DNA of 64,000 nucleotides from Asterias rubens (GCF_902459465.1 NC_047070.1:4886554-4950553); one strand, 5' to 3'. Counted from the first letter of the stretch, positions 1 through 13,205 are shown. Notes: a model not told the origin generated them from the sequence alone. A program made the numbers and translations.

Positions 1-429
1 AGACAACTAGACTGTACATGTACACTTCAACGTAGGCTGCTGTGTTTTGGCACGTATAATGACACTCAACATTTGACGGGTACATATTTGGCAGAGTGCG
101 TTTCACCTTTGATATACAGTTTTTTCCCCGATGGTTATCAAAATGATAATTAATTTGAATCACAAAAAGAATGCTGTTTCAGAGTTCGATGTGATATTGT
201 ATGGTCAACATGTGAAAATGTGAATAAATTAGATTCTTCTTACTTTGGATTTTTGTTCCGTAAATTATATTCCTCTTAAAACTTTCTGTATTGAATGTTG
301 GAGGTAATTATGCACCAGATAAGAATTACAGCGAGATGCAGTAGGGGGTATACGTGGAATAAACCTGCTGGGATGGTTTTGTGTTCTCGGCCAAGTGCTC
401 GAGAGTGTATGGATATAAAAGAAGTAGGG

Positions 430-612
430 TGTCGCATGCAATTATGTCCTCTATGCAATACTATCCGGAGCACATTATATTTCATATGCAATAATGTCCG
501 CCGGACGGTTTTGCATATGCAATCTCGTCCGCCCGGACGCTGCTGCATAATGCAATTGTGTCCGCCCGGACACATTTGCATATGCAGTTGTGTCCGCCCC
601 CGTGCAAAACCG
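430..612. repeat. Tandem array of ~33-bp units, each with two dyads
   Basis: About five degenerate units of roughly 33 bp lie head to tail. Each combines a GCATATGC palindrome with a second dyad whose best copy is GTGTCCG-CC-CGGACAC, and the units are CpG-rich against AT-rich surroundings. ORFs on both strands across it (276-624) are by-products of the repeat. The function is unknown; a protein-binding array or a satellite remnant are both possible. Confidence 0.75.
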
Positions 613-1559
613 TCCTTGCAGTAAATTAAACGCCCTTGGTCGACGGAACACGTTCGCCGGGTTTTTTTTACAAGCTAAGTGCATGCCATGAATGACATGG
701 GAATGTTCGGCCGTTGGGTATTCGCAGCTGCATCATATTAAATAATACGTGAATATTCATGCTGCATATGTGGTCGGACACATGGTGTCATATTTACCAT
801 GATGATTTCTTTGAACGCCCGAATAATACAGAAAACAATTAGTTAGAGATTTCAAACTTTAATGTGCGTTTTCAATGAGGCTTACTTAATTACATTCTCT
901 TGTACCTTAGGCCTATAATCTTCAAATTGTATTTGGTATAAAAATGGTATACCAAATCTTCCTGATATATAATTCAAACTGCCATTCTGTCGAATTTTCG
1001 TCGTGGAAACAAATAGCAAAATTAACCCAAGTCGCCTTCTAAACGACGGGGAAAATGACCATGCAATCAAAAATTTACAACATTCGCTTCATATATTCCA
1101 ATTATATTTATATTATGCGTATAGATTTGTAGCCGTGTTCATGAAGTTGAAACGACTGGCGATTTGATTAAGTTTTAATGATGGGCCTTTTCTAATCAAA
1201 CGTTGTATTCGTCCGCTCTATTCTATTCGTCAGTTGCTCTTTTTAGAAATTTTGCTCAGTTTTGTGAGGGAATCGTTCGAGCATAGCGAGAGTTCGATTC
1301 CCGGGCACATGTGCCCTTGAGCCATAATTGCATTGTAAAGGGTTTGGACTGGTGTGATTCTCCTCTACCAGCCTGGGCCTAATTTCATAGAAAATATACA
1401 TTAACAATTTTCAGAAATTAGCATGATACCAGTCACAAATTGAACGTGTGACATGGTAGTTTGGCTGGTAACCGTATTCTAGTAAGCAAAATTTTGTCAT
1501 GCTCAGATTTACGTTAAAAAAATGTGTCTACTGCCGCCCAAAGTCTCCGATTCCAACGC

Positions 1560-1763
1560 GGTCAGCCTCTCATGACCGTTAGAGCACACACCAACAATAC
1601 AGTTAAATGTTAGTATATAAAAACCATGTAGGGTATTATTTATTTTCCATCAAATGATGCTTAGGCCTATAGGCTAGTTATTTTATTATTTACTGATGAT
1701 TAATATTTTGTTTGATATTACACATTTCTTACATTGATAGAATATTATATTCCAGACGTCACT
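1560..1763 (+). repeat. Dispersed ~200-bp repeat, copy 1
   Basis: It begins GTCAGCCTCTCATGACCGTT and ends near CCAGACGTCACT. It aligns along its length with 5663-5846 in the same orientation, with scattered substitutions and small indels. It contains no coding capacity. Class unknown. Confidence 0.65.
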
Positions 1764-3450
1764 GTGGATTAGAAATAACTAATTATGCCAAATTCAAATA
1801 GTCCCCTCGGGGCCTAATTCTATTATATAAAGCTGTTAGCAAAAAATACTGCTTAACAAATTTCTTTGCTATACGCAAACATTAAGTGGGGCACCATGCG
1901 TTTTTAGGTTTTCAGATACAGTTTTCTCGGATATTTCAGAAGGAAATATAGTTTACAGAAAAAAATGTTATCGTTATGAACTTCATATAATTATTTGTGA
2001 CTAAAATCAAACAACTATGGCCCTCTCGAAACCACGGCTTCTGCTCCAGATTCGGCTCAGGCTAGCTTGGCCCCGTGGTTGTTCTGACAATTATTGCGCA
2101 TGATTTGCGTACGAGCTCAGGGCTTCAGACCAGAGTATGGAGCCGTAAGCCGACTCCAAAGCCGAAGTAGTGGATTCGAAAAGGGCCTATCTATCCTTAT
2201 CGACCTTTTATATGACTTAACTTGTGTGTCTTGTCGTTTCAAAGGTTCACTTTATTGTAACAAACAAAAACAAACAAACAATCAAACATCACCCCAAAAA
2301 GCAGAGAGGTACAAAAGGGCGCATTAATCATAAATATTTCGATCGTCAAATTATTGTTTGACACTAGCCCAATGTTATAAATTCTTTATGCGGAAACTGT
2401 ATGCGGGAAACCCTGTATGCGTGTAAACCATGCTCCCTCGAGGGAAAACCCCGCTCAAGCATGATTCACGCTTCAACTATACCCAATTCTCGCGGGAACT
2501 TCTTCTCACGGCACACCTGTCATGGGACATTTATTATTTTGTATGAGGACGTTTTGGTTCATTCTTGACTTTCAATTATTCAATCTAACGGCCTTGAATT
2601 TGGCATTAAGGATTTGTTCCTTCTTCGAACGTAAATTAGACAGGTGTTGAAATCCAATGACACCATGTTTCAAATTGCACTCTGAAAAGGTCTGCTAACT
2701 CTATGGTCTAACCTTGTTCACTCCACTGCAGGAGGAAGGCATCTTCACCAATTCTCAATTTTACTCTGCGCTGTCTGTAGTGTTGCCAACTGCAATGGCC
2801 CTTTATGTACTTTTTCTTTGTCCGGTTTCTTGGAGTCCAGTTCAGAGTTAGTTGTTTTGCGTGCCTACCTGCTTGCTATAGGTGACCTGCCAACCTCCAC
2901 TTGGTCAGTAGTGAAATGAAATAGCCCTGTACAGACCAATTTTTCTCAGAATGACGTCACCAGAGTGATGTTTGGGATGTTGACAAAGTTTGCCCCCGAA
3001 ATTTATCATTACAACGTCAAATTACACATTTTGTACACTTTTTTATATGTTATTTTGTAGCTTTTCCCCACTACATGAGGAGTGTGTACCTTTTTGAAAA
3101 TGAAAACAATACAAAATTTAATTTGATATTTCCCTTTCTCTTTTAAGATTACTGATTGCATATCCATGGCCCAAGTGCCATTCCTAACACGAAGTTAACT
3201 GTATTGCACAATGACTCAATATTGTTCAATGATTCTTGATGGGACGTTGACTGCGAAGTCCTCCTAAGAACATTCAGGACTGTACACTGCCAAACCCAAC
3301 GTCCAAACCTCGCCCGAGTCTAGTTTCCAACGCAAACTAACATCACTGGTAGACTCCCCTGTCTTTATCCGAAAGACAGGTACTTGCTTTTTAGAACCAA
3401 TGATTTTATTGGATACAATGGTGTCATTTTGATAAACGTGTAGTGACGTT

Positions 3451-3545
3451 AGCTTTCCATATTTGTCTTTTGATTGGTCGAAGGTGATGTAGGTGCAGCT
3501 GACAAACATCACCTCGGACCAATCAAAACAAAAATATGGAAAGCT
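3451..3545. mobile_element. Small fold-back (MITE-like) element
   Basis: Two arms of about 40 bp (AGCTTTCCATATTTG and CAAAAATATGGAAAGCT) are inverted around a ~15-bp centre. Each arm carries an ATTGG/CCAAT pentamer. The arms explain the 107-codon antisense ORF over the site. Confidence 0.6.
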
Positions 3546-4125
3546 CACTTTCGGTCGTCTGCATGCAGTGTCCACATTTACTTGCATGTATATAAAGTGA
3601 GTAGAACGGTGCGTATCTCCATGTGAAATGAATGATGTGAAAGTTGATTATGGACGGGGATTGACCTTTATAGGCTCGCGAGGCCACTCTCTGGCGTTAT
3701 TCACGAGCCTCGAAGTGTGACGTCAGATGTCCAGGCTACATTAGTGGTAGCATTTTTTGTTGGGTAGTGTATAAAAACTGTCTCTTTGATGGCAGCCAAC
3801 AGTAAACAGAAGATTGAGACGGTCACGCATTCCTATATTATCCACTTACTTGGAGCTGGCGGCCTTTTACATTGTTGACAACTCACTAAAGACGTATGTT
3901 TATACTATTTTCATAACGTTTCGTGGGAGCATCGCAAGGGTTTATCATTTCCATCCATAATGATTAAATTTCCAAAGCAGTGCACTTTAACTTAGATGCA
4001 TGTGTGCTTCGTTAAAATAGATGTTAGCGTTGACGTGTGCTTCGTTAAAACTCACATTTTTATAACCAACGGGAAAGTGCCACCTGGAACGTGTGCAAAT
4101 ATTAAAAAAAAAGAATTATTATTAT

Positions 4126-4131
4126 TTTATT
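4126..4131 (-). terminator. Candidate poly(A) signal AATAAA
   Basis: AATAAA on the minus strand lies 58 bp downstream of the stop codon of the 4189-11030 gene, and is the first canonical signal after that stop. Confidence 0.5.
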
Positions 4132-4188
4132 TACAGTATATATAAATGTTATCATTGTTTTTTATATTGAGTGTCGAGTTTCGTTTTG

Positions 4189-7100
4189 TCACGGTCTATG
4201 TCCTCGAACCGAAGGTTTTTTCTTCATGCCTTTATGGGGCGCCGGCGGCCTCATCAGAGGTTCTTCAGTTCCCCCGATTTGGTGTTCGCGAGCCGGCATG
4301 ACGGTCGAAAATGAAGTTTCTTGCTCCAGCTGTAGAGGTCCGGGACGCTTCCAAGAAAAATGACCAAATCTTTTAGCCCTTGACCTCCGTCTTCCGAAGC
4401 CGAAGATGATAAAGATGGTGACACAGTAGGCGAAAACCTCTAATCCGATCATGGCCACAATCAATTGCCAGCTGGTGAACAGGATAACGTGGACTATTCT
4501 AACTTGTTTATGGTGATTGGGTGATCCCGCCGCTGCCACTATATTTTGCCCGTGCTGCCCTGCTGCGTTCTTTATGTACGTTGGCTTATTTTCATTTGTA
4601 TTACTATCAGCGGGTACGTCTTTCCCTGGTACCACTACTTGACTGTCTCCAATCTGTTGTGTCGTTGTTTCTATTGTTGTATCCAATATTTCTGAAATAT
4701 TACTTTTGTTTTCATGACTTTTGGTGATTCCCGAATTTTCTGAAGTTGTTGTTTCGCTACTAGGTGTTCCGTTCACTGGTAATGTGCTAAATTCTGACGT
4801 AAGGCCTCCTTCAGTTGTATTCTCTATCGAGGGTGATGTCTGATTAAAGAGAAAACACACGACAAGTTAAAACAAATAGAATTGAATTAGATCAGCGATC
4901 AAATTGTTCATGAATTGTCCCTGAAAACTTCATTTGTTTTGAAGAATAAACTTGGATGCGTGCCAAACATTAGTAAGATTGGAAACGTAAATCTTCCCAG
5001 ATCTGTACATAACTTACATGGCATGAAAGATTGTCGTAAGCTTCTCTTTAAAGGCACTGGACACTATTTGTAATCACACAAACTAATTGTAAGCATAAAA
5101 GTTACTTAAAACATGCAATGGAGAGCCGTTGATAGTATAAATCATTATCAGAAACGGCTCCCTCTGAAACAACGTAGTTTTCGAGAATAAAGTAATTATC
5201 CACAACAATAATACTTAAACTTGATTTCGGGACTTCAGAATTAGACTTTGAGGTCCCGAAATCAAGCAAATGAAAGCACACACTTTCGAGTGACAAGGGT
5301 TAATTATCTCGCAACTGCGACGACCAATTTAGTTCAAATTTTCACAGGTTTTTTATTTTGTGCATAACGTTGAGATACACCAAGTGAGAAGACTGGTCTT
5401 GACAAAATACCAAAGGTTTCCAGTGTCTTTAAGTATTTAAGCTTGAAATGCCAATACTTTTTTTTATTTTAATTTTTTATTTTATGAGTAAAATAAAATA
5501 AAAAGTTTTGATCTCGCGAGTCCAAAACCTAATGTTTAAAAACAGTGGGAACTATTTAAAGGCCTTTTCCCTCACTCTTTTCTCTATGACCAATGTTTAC
5601 ATTGGTGGGTGGGTCATCCAAAGTGCGAATACTAATTAGCAATTTGGAAACTTGTACCTTTTGGTCAGCCTCTCGTGACCGTTAAATCACACACCAAAAA
5701 TACAATTAAATTTTAGTGTATAAAAACCATAGGGTGTTGTTTATTCTCACTCAAATGATGCTTATAGTTATAATGTTTACTGATGATTTATATTTGTTCG
5801 ATATTACATATTTCGTACATTGATAGAATAGATTCCAGACGCCACTTAATAATGTTGGTAACTCGTACTTCAAAACGAAACATTTTTCGTGATGTGAAAA
5901 AAAGTCCGCAGATTGTTACAACTTACATGTTGTTCCGGAGTGGTTTCCGAGATGCCGTCAGTTAATATGGAATTCACGTCTGCAAAAAAAAGAGAACAAT
6001 AATAATTATTAACATCCATTAGCGTGGAGATCGTGGTCTTAGATGGAAGCAATGTATAGGCCTAACTGCAAAATTGGGGGTGGAGTACGTTTTGGGAACG
6101 ACGTTGCGAATCGTCAAATATTACTATTATTGTCCTCATCCAACGTCGCGTTGTTGCAGTTTTAATATGCCCATGGTAGAACAACAGATAGCACGTGAGT
6201 TTTTTTGCCCAAATTAAAATGACAAAGGATCTGTGTGTGTGTGTGTGATAACATGAAATATATCTTTAACATTGAACCAAAAATCGTCATCTCTTGGTTT
6301 ACTGTAAATGCAGAGGTTCATAAACTGACAACACACACAAAATTGAGATGGTGTACACCATGACTGTTAAATAAGGTTTGAAGTAAATTTGTCTGTATAC
6401 ACCCAATGCAAATCTAAAGGGTTGTTGTTGTTCTTTCCCCCTAGCCAGCGGCTTTGCTTTTGTCGATGGTTAGCTAGAACAGCTTCTAAAGTGTCATGAG
6501 CAGATTAAAAGATGACGTTGATTTATGATAGCGAGGCAGAGAGGGGAAGTAATGTGTCTTTGATGATACCAAAATGTAATTTGTCAATTAATTGGCACTC
6601 ACATAAAAACATGTCATAGAATAGAATGACATTTTGACTGTATGGCCAGCGCAGCATTTTCCTTTCATTTGTTTGGGGCTAGGCCTATAGAATACGAATC
6701 AATCAAAATTGCAAAACTTCCTGCCGTCCACAACGGATGAAGCCGAAATTTTCCCTATGTCTTATTTCATGTGGCCCTGCTCACATAAAACATGAACACT
6801 GTCTCCGACTATAATGACAGCTCTACCAATCATGTGTAATCTTTAAAATACACAGCTCCATAATGTGTTTGCCAGGCAAACAATTTCTTGGGGAATTCTG
6901 ATTAACGTCTCGTGAGTTCTATAAAAGGGAAAGTGAACCTTTGCACCGACGACACACGGCCACTGTTTCTGTCTCTGTCTCTGTTGCGCGCATCTTCTGC
7001 CATTTCCAGGAGTCAAGTTACGAAGATAAAAGGGCACAATGCTAAACGCCTGCGTGTCGCCTAAAATGCGCACTCATATTATCGAGGACACCCACTTAGC

Positions 7101-10100
7101 TGCTGGGCCCAGTTTCCATATAGAGTTGCTTACCACAGACATTTGCTTAGCATGAAATTCTTGCCTTGATAAAACACAGGATTACCAGCCAAATTTTCAC
7201 GTGACTTCCAGGATTAGCAAAAACAGCTCGGTACCAGTAAAAATTAATATGGAAATTTGGTTATTGGTAGGGTTAGGGTTAGCCATAGGCATAAATTTCA
7301 TGTTAAGCAAGTTATTGTGCTTAGCAGCTCTATGAAATTGGGCCCTGCTTATTCATGTGTCCACAATCTGACTGAGTGAAAGAGAGTCAAGTAAGAATTC
7401 TACACCGGATTTCGGGTTGCAAGTGGATGGATAGGACTGTTTCTGGGTCATTGTGAACGGCCTGGAACCTGTGTAAAAACTGACCCCAACTTGTGTCAAA
7501 CTTACTATAAGGATACGAGTCAAACCTTCATTTTTTTTCCAGGTTTCAAAGTCAGCCCTAACCAGAGATAGATCTTCCCCCTTCCGAGTCCGGATAACCT
7601 CTGACCCTAAATCCGGGTCATCTCTGACCCGTAAGAGGTCACCCCGAGGTTTCCATGTCACCCGTGTTCAGTGCTGCAGGACTTGCAATCACTAGGTTGT
7701 GGGTTTGAATCCTACTGAGCTAATCGCTGATTTCACAATGACTTATGTTGTCTCGGGATGGGCTAAACTTAATCAAAATGTATTGATTTGTGTAACTCCT
7801 AATCAAAACATAATGTTTGAGTGAGAGAGATTGGCTTTAATTGCCCTATGGGAGTTTGCCGAGTGACGGGAAAATCAGAAAGCCAGGCGGACAGACATAG
7901 AGTGCAGTGATTTTTGCACACGTCGTTCAACAAGATGAAGCTCCTTTTTACATTGCTATAGCTGCGATCAAACAAGCAATGTTTATTTTGATGGCTATTT
8001 AAATACTATTTCCTCCATTTTGACAGCGGGCCCTAGTTCAGACGAAAATAAAATGCCTGCAACAAAATTAATGTGAGCTATTAAATTGAAACTGCAACAA
8101 ATTTTATCACGAATCTGATTTTTTGTCTGAGCTGAGCTTGAATTGTAATAGTACTCGTTATCTGGAATTTATTGCGCCGTTATAGCAGCTTTATCAGCTT
8201 AGCTCGGGTGCAAGCATGATATAGGCGGGTTATCCAAGCCCATTGCAGCTGCCAATACGGTGTTTAGAAGGCCGAGACCACCATGTTGTTTTACCCGTCA
8301 ACTGTCAAGTCACACTCGTTGACGATTTGATTGAACAAAATGAGAAGAAAATAAAGAAAAACTTCGGCCGTATGGAATTGTGGACTAGAACTGGAAAGTC
8401 AAAATTAGCTCATGCAGCCTTGTGCGCCCGAGTGTGTGTGTTTATTCTAAATGGGGGCCGTCATTATGTGATGTCACAGCGTGGAAATAAACAGTGCTGT
8501 GGGGTGGAAAGGGATATTACACGGGTGAGATGTGCATGGGTGATGATGATATCTTATACATCCTGCCATTTGCATATCTTGGATTATGCTTAAAGATGAT
8601 TGATGATAGGGTTGATGTATAATGGGTCTTTGAGGGTTGTTTCTGTGTCTTATGGTGAGACAAGAAAGACAGAAGCGCTATTCACACGACAGCAATTTTA
8701 TTAACAGTGGACCCTTGCTTAGTTTTAGCACAGTTTTAAAATGTTGCAATTATTGTGTGACAAGATTTTGCAAGAGACCTTGTCAGACAGTAAACAAATT
8801 GTTGTCCTTTCACACGAGGTACATTTTGTAGAATTGTATAACCATGCTCAAGTTTAGCAAGGGACCCTTGCTAAATGGCTCTCATGTGAAAGGGACTCTA
8901 GCCGACACCTCGTTCATCATCGGGGATCTTTAAGGAAAGATTGCCTTTGCCTTGTTGCGTTTGGTGATGTCGGGGTGCGGCGTTTCACCGAAATTGCCTG
9001 AGGGAAGATGGAATGAGGCAGGAGTGTATAGTCTGCTGAGCAGGGAGCGAGAGAACGGCGCGACTAATTGGAAATGATGAGGTTCGCTGGTGGGTCTCGA
9101 GGATGGCGGGAGGACGGGGTTGATTCGAGAGGAAATGGGGCACTCAAAAGGTGCCATCGACATGATAATAATGGGTACATTGACTGAGGGAATTTGATGG
9201 GTGTGGGGTGGAATTTGATGATGGAATTGGGAGGAGAGGATTTTAAATGATAAACCAGAGTGATTATTTAAACGTTTACAGATTTGTGAAATGATTGAGT
9301 TTTGTTGAGAGTTGGGTGACAAATTGTTTTATAATACCGCAAGTCCAGAACCGGATGTTTGAAAAGAGTAAACAATTTACAGCCTGATGTAGTTTGTCAA
9401 TAACAAAATTCTCGTGACCGATTGAGCTTTATAACATCTCTGTGAGTCATTAAAGCCAGTGGACACTATTGGTTAATGTCAAAGACCAGTCTTCTCACTT
9501 GCTGTATCTCAACATGTGCAAATTGGAGCTCGATCGGTCTATGAAAGAAAAAAACACCCTTGTCACACGAAGTTGTGTATTTTCAGATGCTTGATTTCGA
9601 GACCTCAAATTCTAAACTTGAGGTATCGAAATCAAATTCGTGGAAAACTACTTCTTCTCGAAAACTACTCCACTTCAGAGGGAGCCGTTTCTCACAATGT
9701 TGTTATACTATCAACCTCTATCCATTACTCGTTAGCAAGTGAGGTTTTATGCTGATAATTATTTTGAGTAATTAGTGTCCCCTGCCTTTAATGACAGTAG
9801 TACTTCTCAGACAATACATTTGGGAGGAGTGTAAACTGATATCCTTTTACATATAACAACATTACACTTCGAAGTTTTTCTCAAAATGCTCTATTCGTAA
9901 CTGCTGTACTGACCATAAGTTTGTATTGCCACCAAACGTATAAATCCCTTTAAAATAACACCAACATCGTTTTTCGTGCAGAAATCAGTGATATACACCC
10001 TCCAGTGTAAGTTTTGATTATTTTTTGAAAGTTTTGATTATAGGAGTACTACGTTATACGGCAACTGAAACACCCATCAAAACAAAGGGACGTGAGCCCA

Positions 10101-11030
10101 TCTCTGCTCGGAACCCCCCCCCCCCCTCCCACCCCTTAAAAGGTGGAGAAATGAATGGTTCCGATGCATCAAAGCCCTCCCAATTTAATGTCTTTGCCCG
10201 AATGATGCCTATACACCACTGATGATGAGACACACGTATCTAAATCAGGCTAGTGTGACTTGAGGAGAGGAGTAAGACGGAGGAGTTATATCTAATGAAG
10301 GATGAAAAGGTGCTCTCAAGAAGCAGCAAAACAGGTTGGTTTTTAAGATGAGTTTAAAGCACCGCCGTCGATTTCACCAAAACCCTACATAGCTTTGGAT
10401 TAATCTTAGGACTTATGATGAGTCAAGTTCCGTATTTATAGACGTTATGACGCATTGAACCAATCCAAGTTAGGACGAGTGATAGGACTAACTCGCATAG
10501 GATTGATTTCAGCGTTTCATGAAATCGGCTGCTGGACACGTTTGGTAATTGTTATTGACCGGTATTTTCATTTGGTGTATCCCAACACATGCATAAAATA
10601 ACAAACCTTCAAGAAAAATACCTTGTTGCACATTAATGTGTTTGATTGCAGATCCAAAGGCTTCTCAAAACAGTGTTATAATCAACAGCTCTCCGTTGCT
10701 CGCGCTCGTTACCAAGTAAATTTGTATGCTAACAATAATGTTTCAGCCGTTACCATTAGTGTCCAATGCCTTTACGGGGTAGGCCCTACCGATGAAGATG
10801 CAGAATCACGATGGGCAACAAAGCTAAATACCAACAAAATCATCCATTAGATGGAAAATGACAACCCATTAATCTTAAAGCCTTATAGCTTGATGGTAAA
10901 TCGATGAGCATCTAAATCATTACTTACCCGTAACAACATCCTCACAGCAAACACCAGCACATATTATTCCTAGTACAACAACAACCATGACCCACAGCAG
11001 GTCAGAACGGCTCCAGCGAAGAGGTGCCAT
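4189..11030 (-). CDS. Unrecognised type I membrane protein, Ser/Thr-rich ectodomain (268 aa, 3 exons)
   Basis: Exons: 11030-10928, 5979-5927 and 4839-4189. Donors are GTAAGT, acceptors end in CAG, and phases (1, 0) match across both introns. Exon 1 encodes an N-terminal Met, a basic stretch (RWSRS) and a strongly hydrophobic run (VMVVVVLG) ending near Cys28-Cys29, which reads as a signal peptide. Residues about 35-165 are rich in Ser, Thr, Glu and Asn, with N-glycosylation sequons near 59, 75, 96 and 99. Residues about 168-200 form one long hydrophobic segment. RRRSRAKR follows as a stop-transfer signal, then a basic, Pro-rich cytoplasmic tail. The layout suggests a mucin-like surface receptor or adhesion protein. 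I do not recognise the family and assign no function. Large introns contain MITE-like elements. The splice consistency is good evidence, but no conserved domain supports the model. Confidence 0.62.
5047..5432. mobile_element. TTAA-bounded palindromic MITE, family A
   Basis: It starts TTTAAAGGCACTGGACACT and ends CCAGTGTCTTTAA, with a central inverted repeat around GATTTCGGGACTTC. It belongs to the commonest element of this window (about eleven copies). It lies in intron 2 of the membrane-protein gene. Confidence 0.75.
5663..5846 (+). repeat. Dispersed ~200-bp repeat, copy 2
   Basis: It aligns with 1560-1763 (shared runs TATAAAAACCAT, TCAAATGATGCTTA and ACATTGATAGAATA). It ends about 80 bp from the small exon 2 of the membrane-protein gene, inside intron 2. 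Confidence 0.65.
7104..7345. mobile_element. Fold-back element, GGGCCCAATTTCAT family
   Basis: The ends are inverted (GGGCCCAGTTTCCATA and TATGAAATTGGGCCC). Subterminal sequence includes TTGCTTACC and its counterpart around AAGCAAG. Further copies lie at 21943, 34584, 35347, 39024 and 54961. Confidence 0.65.
8674..8895. mobile_element. Fold-back element, AAGGGTCCCTTGCTAAA family
   Basis: The ends are GCGCTATTCACACGA and TCATGTGAAAGGG. Internal inverted copies read GGACCCTTGCTTAG and AGCAAGGGACCCTTGC. Related copies lie at 14392-14526 and 48427-48627. Confidence 0.6.
9451..9791. mobile_element. TTAA-bounded palindromic MITE, family A
   Basis: It starts TTAAAGCCAGTGGACACTA and ends GTGTCCCCTGCCTTTAA. 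The central inverted repeat is near CTTGAGGTATCGAAATC. The two short ORFs over it are non-coding by-products. Confidence 0.75.
10365..10775. mobile_element. Two adjoining fold-back remnants
   Basis: The first part (about 10365-10531) belongs to the TTAGGAC/GTCCTAA fold-back family, whose ends resemble GTCGATTTCAC. The second (10532-10775) is an internally shortened family A MITE recognisable by GGACACGTTTGGTAATTG and ATTAGTGTCCAATGCC. Confidence 0.5.
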
Positions 11031-11174
11031 CTCGTTTGCAACTCCTCGCCTGAATGAAGAAGCTGACACCAGGAGCGTTGATACAGCTGCCAGTCATCAA
11101 TTACATTTACTCATCAACCATCAAGTTGTTCATAATCCTCCCAGCTGATGGATACATGCGTAGCCTCGTCAAGC

Positions 11175-11183
11175 CTTATATAT
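11175..11183 (-). promoter_or_regulatory. Candidate TATA box for the membrane-protein gene
   Basis: ATATATAAG on the minus strand lies about 145 bp upstream of the ATG at 11030. The distance allows a short 5' UTR. It is a weak motif in AT-rich DNA. Confidence 0.3.
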
Positions 11184-11611
11184 CTTGATCGCCTTCGCTA
11201 TATCCGACAACCCATCAGCACGACCCGATAGATATTATATGTATTATGCTTAATTCCAAACTGACTTTACCCTAGTTTAATGATCACGTATGAACATGTC
11301 ATGTTCATGGTTATCCCGCCCGCACTTTTATTTAATGAAAACCCTAGCGAGTGATTCGACCTGAAGTCTGATGGATTCTTTTTGGCGCAAAATAGAACCA
11401 GCATCTATAATATCTAATGATATATATATTGTATACTTATACAATTCACAACGGCTGGATGGACGTTCAAAATAAACGGCTCGCACGCTGCGATGTCGTC
11501 TGCTGATTTGATGCAATGGTAAAATGCTTGCCCAAACCAAACCTCGCAACTTGCATCACTGTTCGTGCGTTGCGAGCTGACCATCTAGCTGTGCCTATGG
11601 GTGATGTGACG

Positions 11612-12049
11612 TTAAAGGCAGTGGACACTATTGGTAATTACTAAAACACGAGCAATAGAGAACTGTAGTACATTGTGAGAAACGGCTCCCTCTGAAGTAA
11701 CATAATATTGAGTGGACGTAAGACGTAATTATTGTCTCTCTTTTTTTTGTTTAAGACTTCTCGGGCTTGAAGCCCTTTTTAGGCATCCGTATGCACACTA
11801 ATATTCAATTCAATCTGGGTATTTTTTCTTTTCTTTGTTCTCTTGAAAATTCGATGACCAATTGAGTTAAAATGTTCACAGATTATTTTATAGGATATGC
11901 TTACACCACCAAGTATGAAAGCCCCAAAATGTGACCTCGGGAGGATGAGTTACTGGTCCTAACTTAGTACTGGTCCTATCTCTTAGCATTGCCTAGGACT
12001 AGTCCTAAGTTAGGACTACCTTTGTGAAATCCACCCCAGTGCCTTTAAG
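11612..12049. mobile_element. Family A MITE carrying a second fold-back insert
   Basis: It starts TTAAAGGCAGTGGACACTA and ends CAGTGCCTTTAAG. Near its right side sits a TTAGGAC-family fold-back (about 11955-12040) containing CCTAGGACTAGTCCTAAG, which looks like a nested insertion. Confidence 0.55.
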
Positions 12050-12974
12050 CCTCCAACCCATACGTACGCAGCGAAAAGAAAATGCTACCATAACGCTGTA
12101 CCAGGGATTGTGTACTGAGGTTTAATGCACGAACTAGAGCCGGACTTGAATCCCTATTATTTTTATATAGGCCTACCTCTGTAAACACACAACCTTTGGA
12201 ATACATGACATTGTTTTAGAGTACTTCAAATAAACATAGGTTATGAAATGCATTATCAACTTACACAAGGAAATACAATGCGCAGAATAAAAAAACACTG
12301 TAAACAAAACGTTTATTTCTTGCCACCGTGGCCTGTGTGCACACACGCGAACGCCATATTACATAATTAACTCAACAGACTCCCATTAAAATAATTAGAA
12401 AAACTGCAGTTTATAGTTTTGTTCTTTCTCTCTAAGTTGACCAACACCACATTGTAATATTCCTGATTATTATCAATTAGCAATTCACTAATTGTTTTTT
12501 TTGGTGTATTGACGAACAATTTTCTTGCTTAGAAATTATGTAATTAGGCCCACACAGTGCCATATGTCTACTCGATGCATACTTTATGTCACCACAGTAG
12601 CGAAATCCCCACCTAATCCTGGAGAATTGAATAATGCTAATCTACTGCACAAACCGGATACCAGCACAATATTTTTTAATAATAAACTTAAAAGTACAGT
12701 GATGATGTTTTTGGTACAAAAAATCTTTATGATCGTTATACGTCATGATAATGTCTAAATACTGTGTGGTCCATGGAACGAGTCACAATGAATTCCTTTT
12801 GTCTCTATTAAATAATTTAAAGAAAAATATGTCACCCAGAATTGTTGAGATGAATAAATCAACGTTACAGGCTTTTAGACTAATGGCGGATGCTGCCACG
12901 GCTGAGAATCAGTGGACCATAAACATTAATGTCAACTCTATTAATCATAAATATGACATTAATGCACTTGCACT

Positions 12975-13205
12975 CTTTAAAGGCACCGTACACATTAGTC
13001 AAAATAATTGTGAGCAAAAAGAAACTTACTTGGTACACGAGCAATAAAGAGCTGACGATAAAAAAACATTCTGAGAAACTGGCTCCCTCAGAAGTAATGT
13101 TTAGCTTTTGAGAAAGTGGCAACTTCTCACTCAAATAATAAAAGACTTCAAAAGCCTTTTCTAATAGTAATGCAATTAAGGGTGTTTTTCTGTCATTATT
13201 CGGTT
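12975..13205. mobile_element. Truncated family A MITE
   Basis: The left end TTTAAAGGCACCGTACAC and subterminal AATAATTGTGAGCA are present. The right arm is lost after about 13205. Confidence 0.55.

Larger units (their letters stand above)
1..4125. other. Gene-free left flank
   Basis: I see no convincing coding exon here. The short ORFs lack splice-consistent partners and familiar motifs. The stretch holds a palindromic tandem array (430-612), a partial tRNA-SINE-like piece around 1262-1400 with a TTCGATTCCC B-box-like core, one copy of a dispersed 200-bp repeat (1560-1763) and a small fold-back element (3451-3545). The remainder is unremarkable AT-rich DNA. Confidence 0.5.

Noticed and set aside
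7353-7661. 102-codon minus-strand ORF
   Set aside because: The sequence is made of repeating GACCC/GGGTC-like words, and the peptide has no recognisable features.
8930-9322. 130-codon minus-strand ORF rich in Ser, Pro and His
   Set aside because: It lies opposite a purine-rich, low-complexity stretch (GGAGGA, GATGAT). It has no domain, splice partner or promoter. A similar purine block at 14880-15060 gives a similar ORF.
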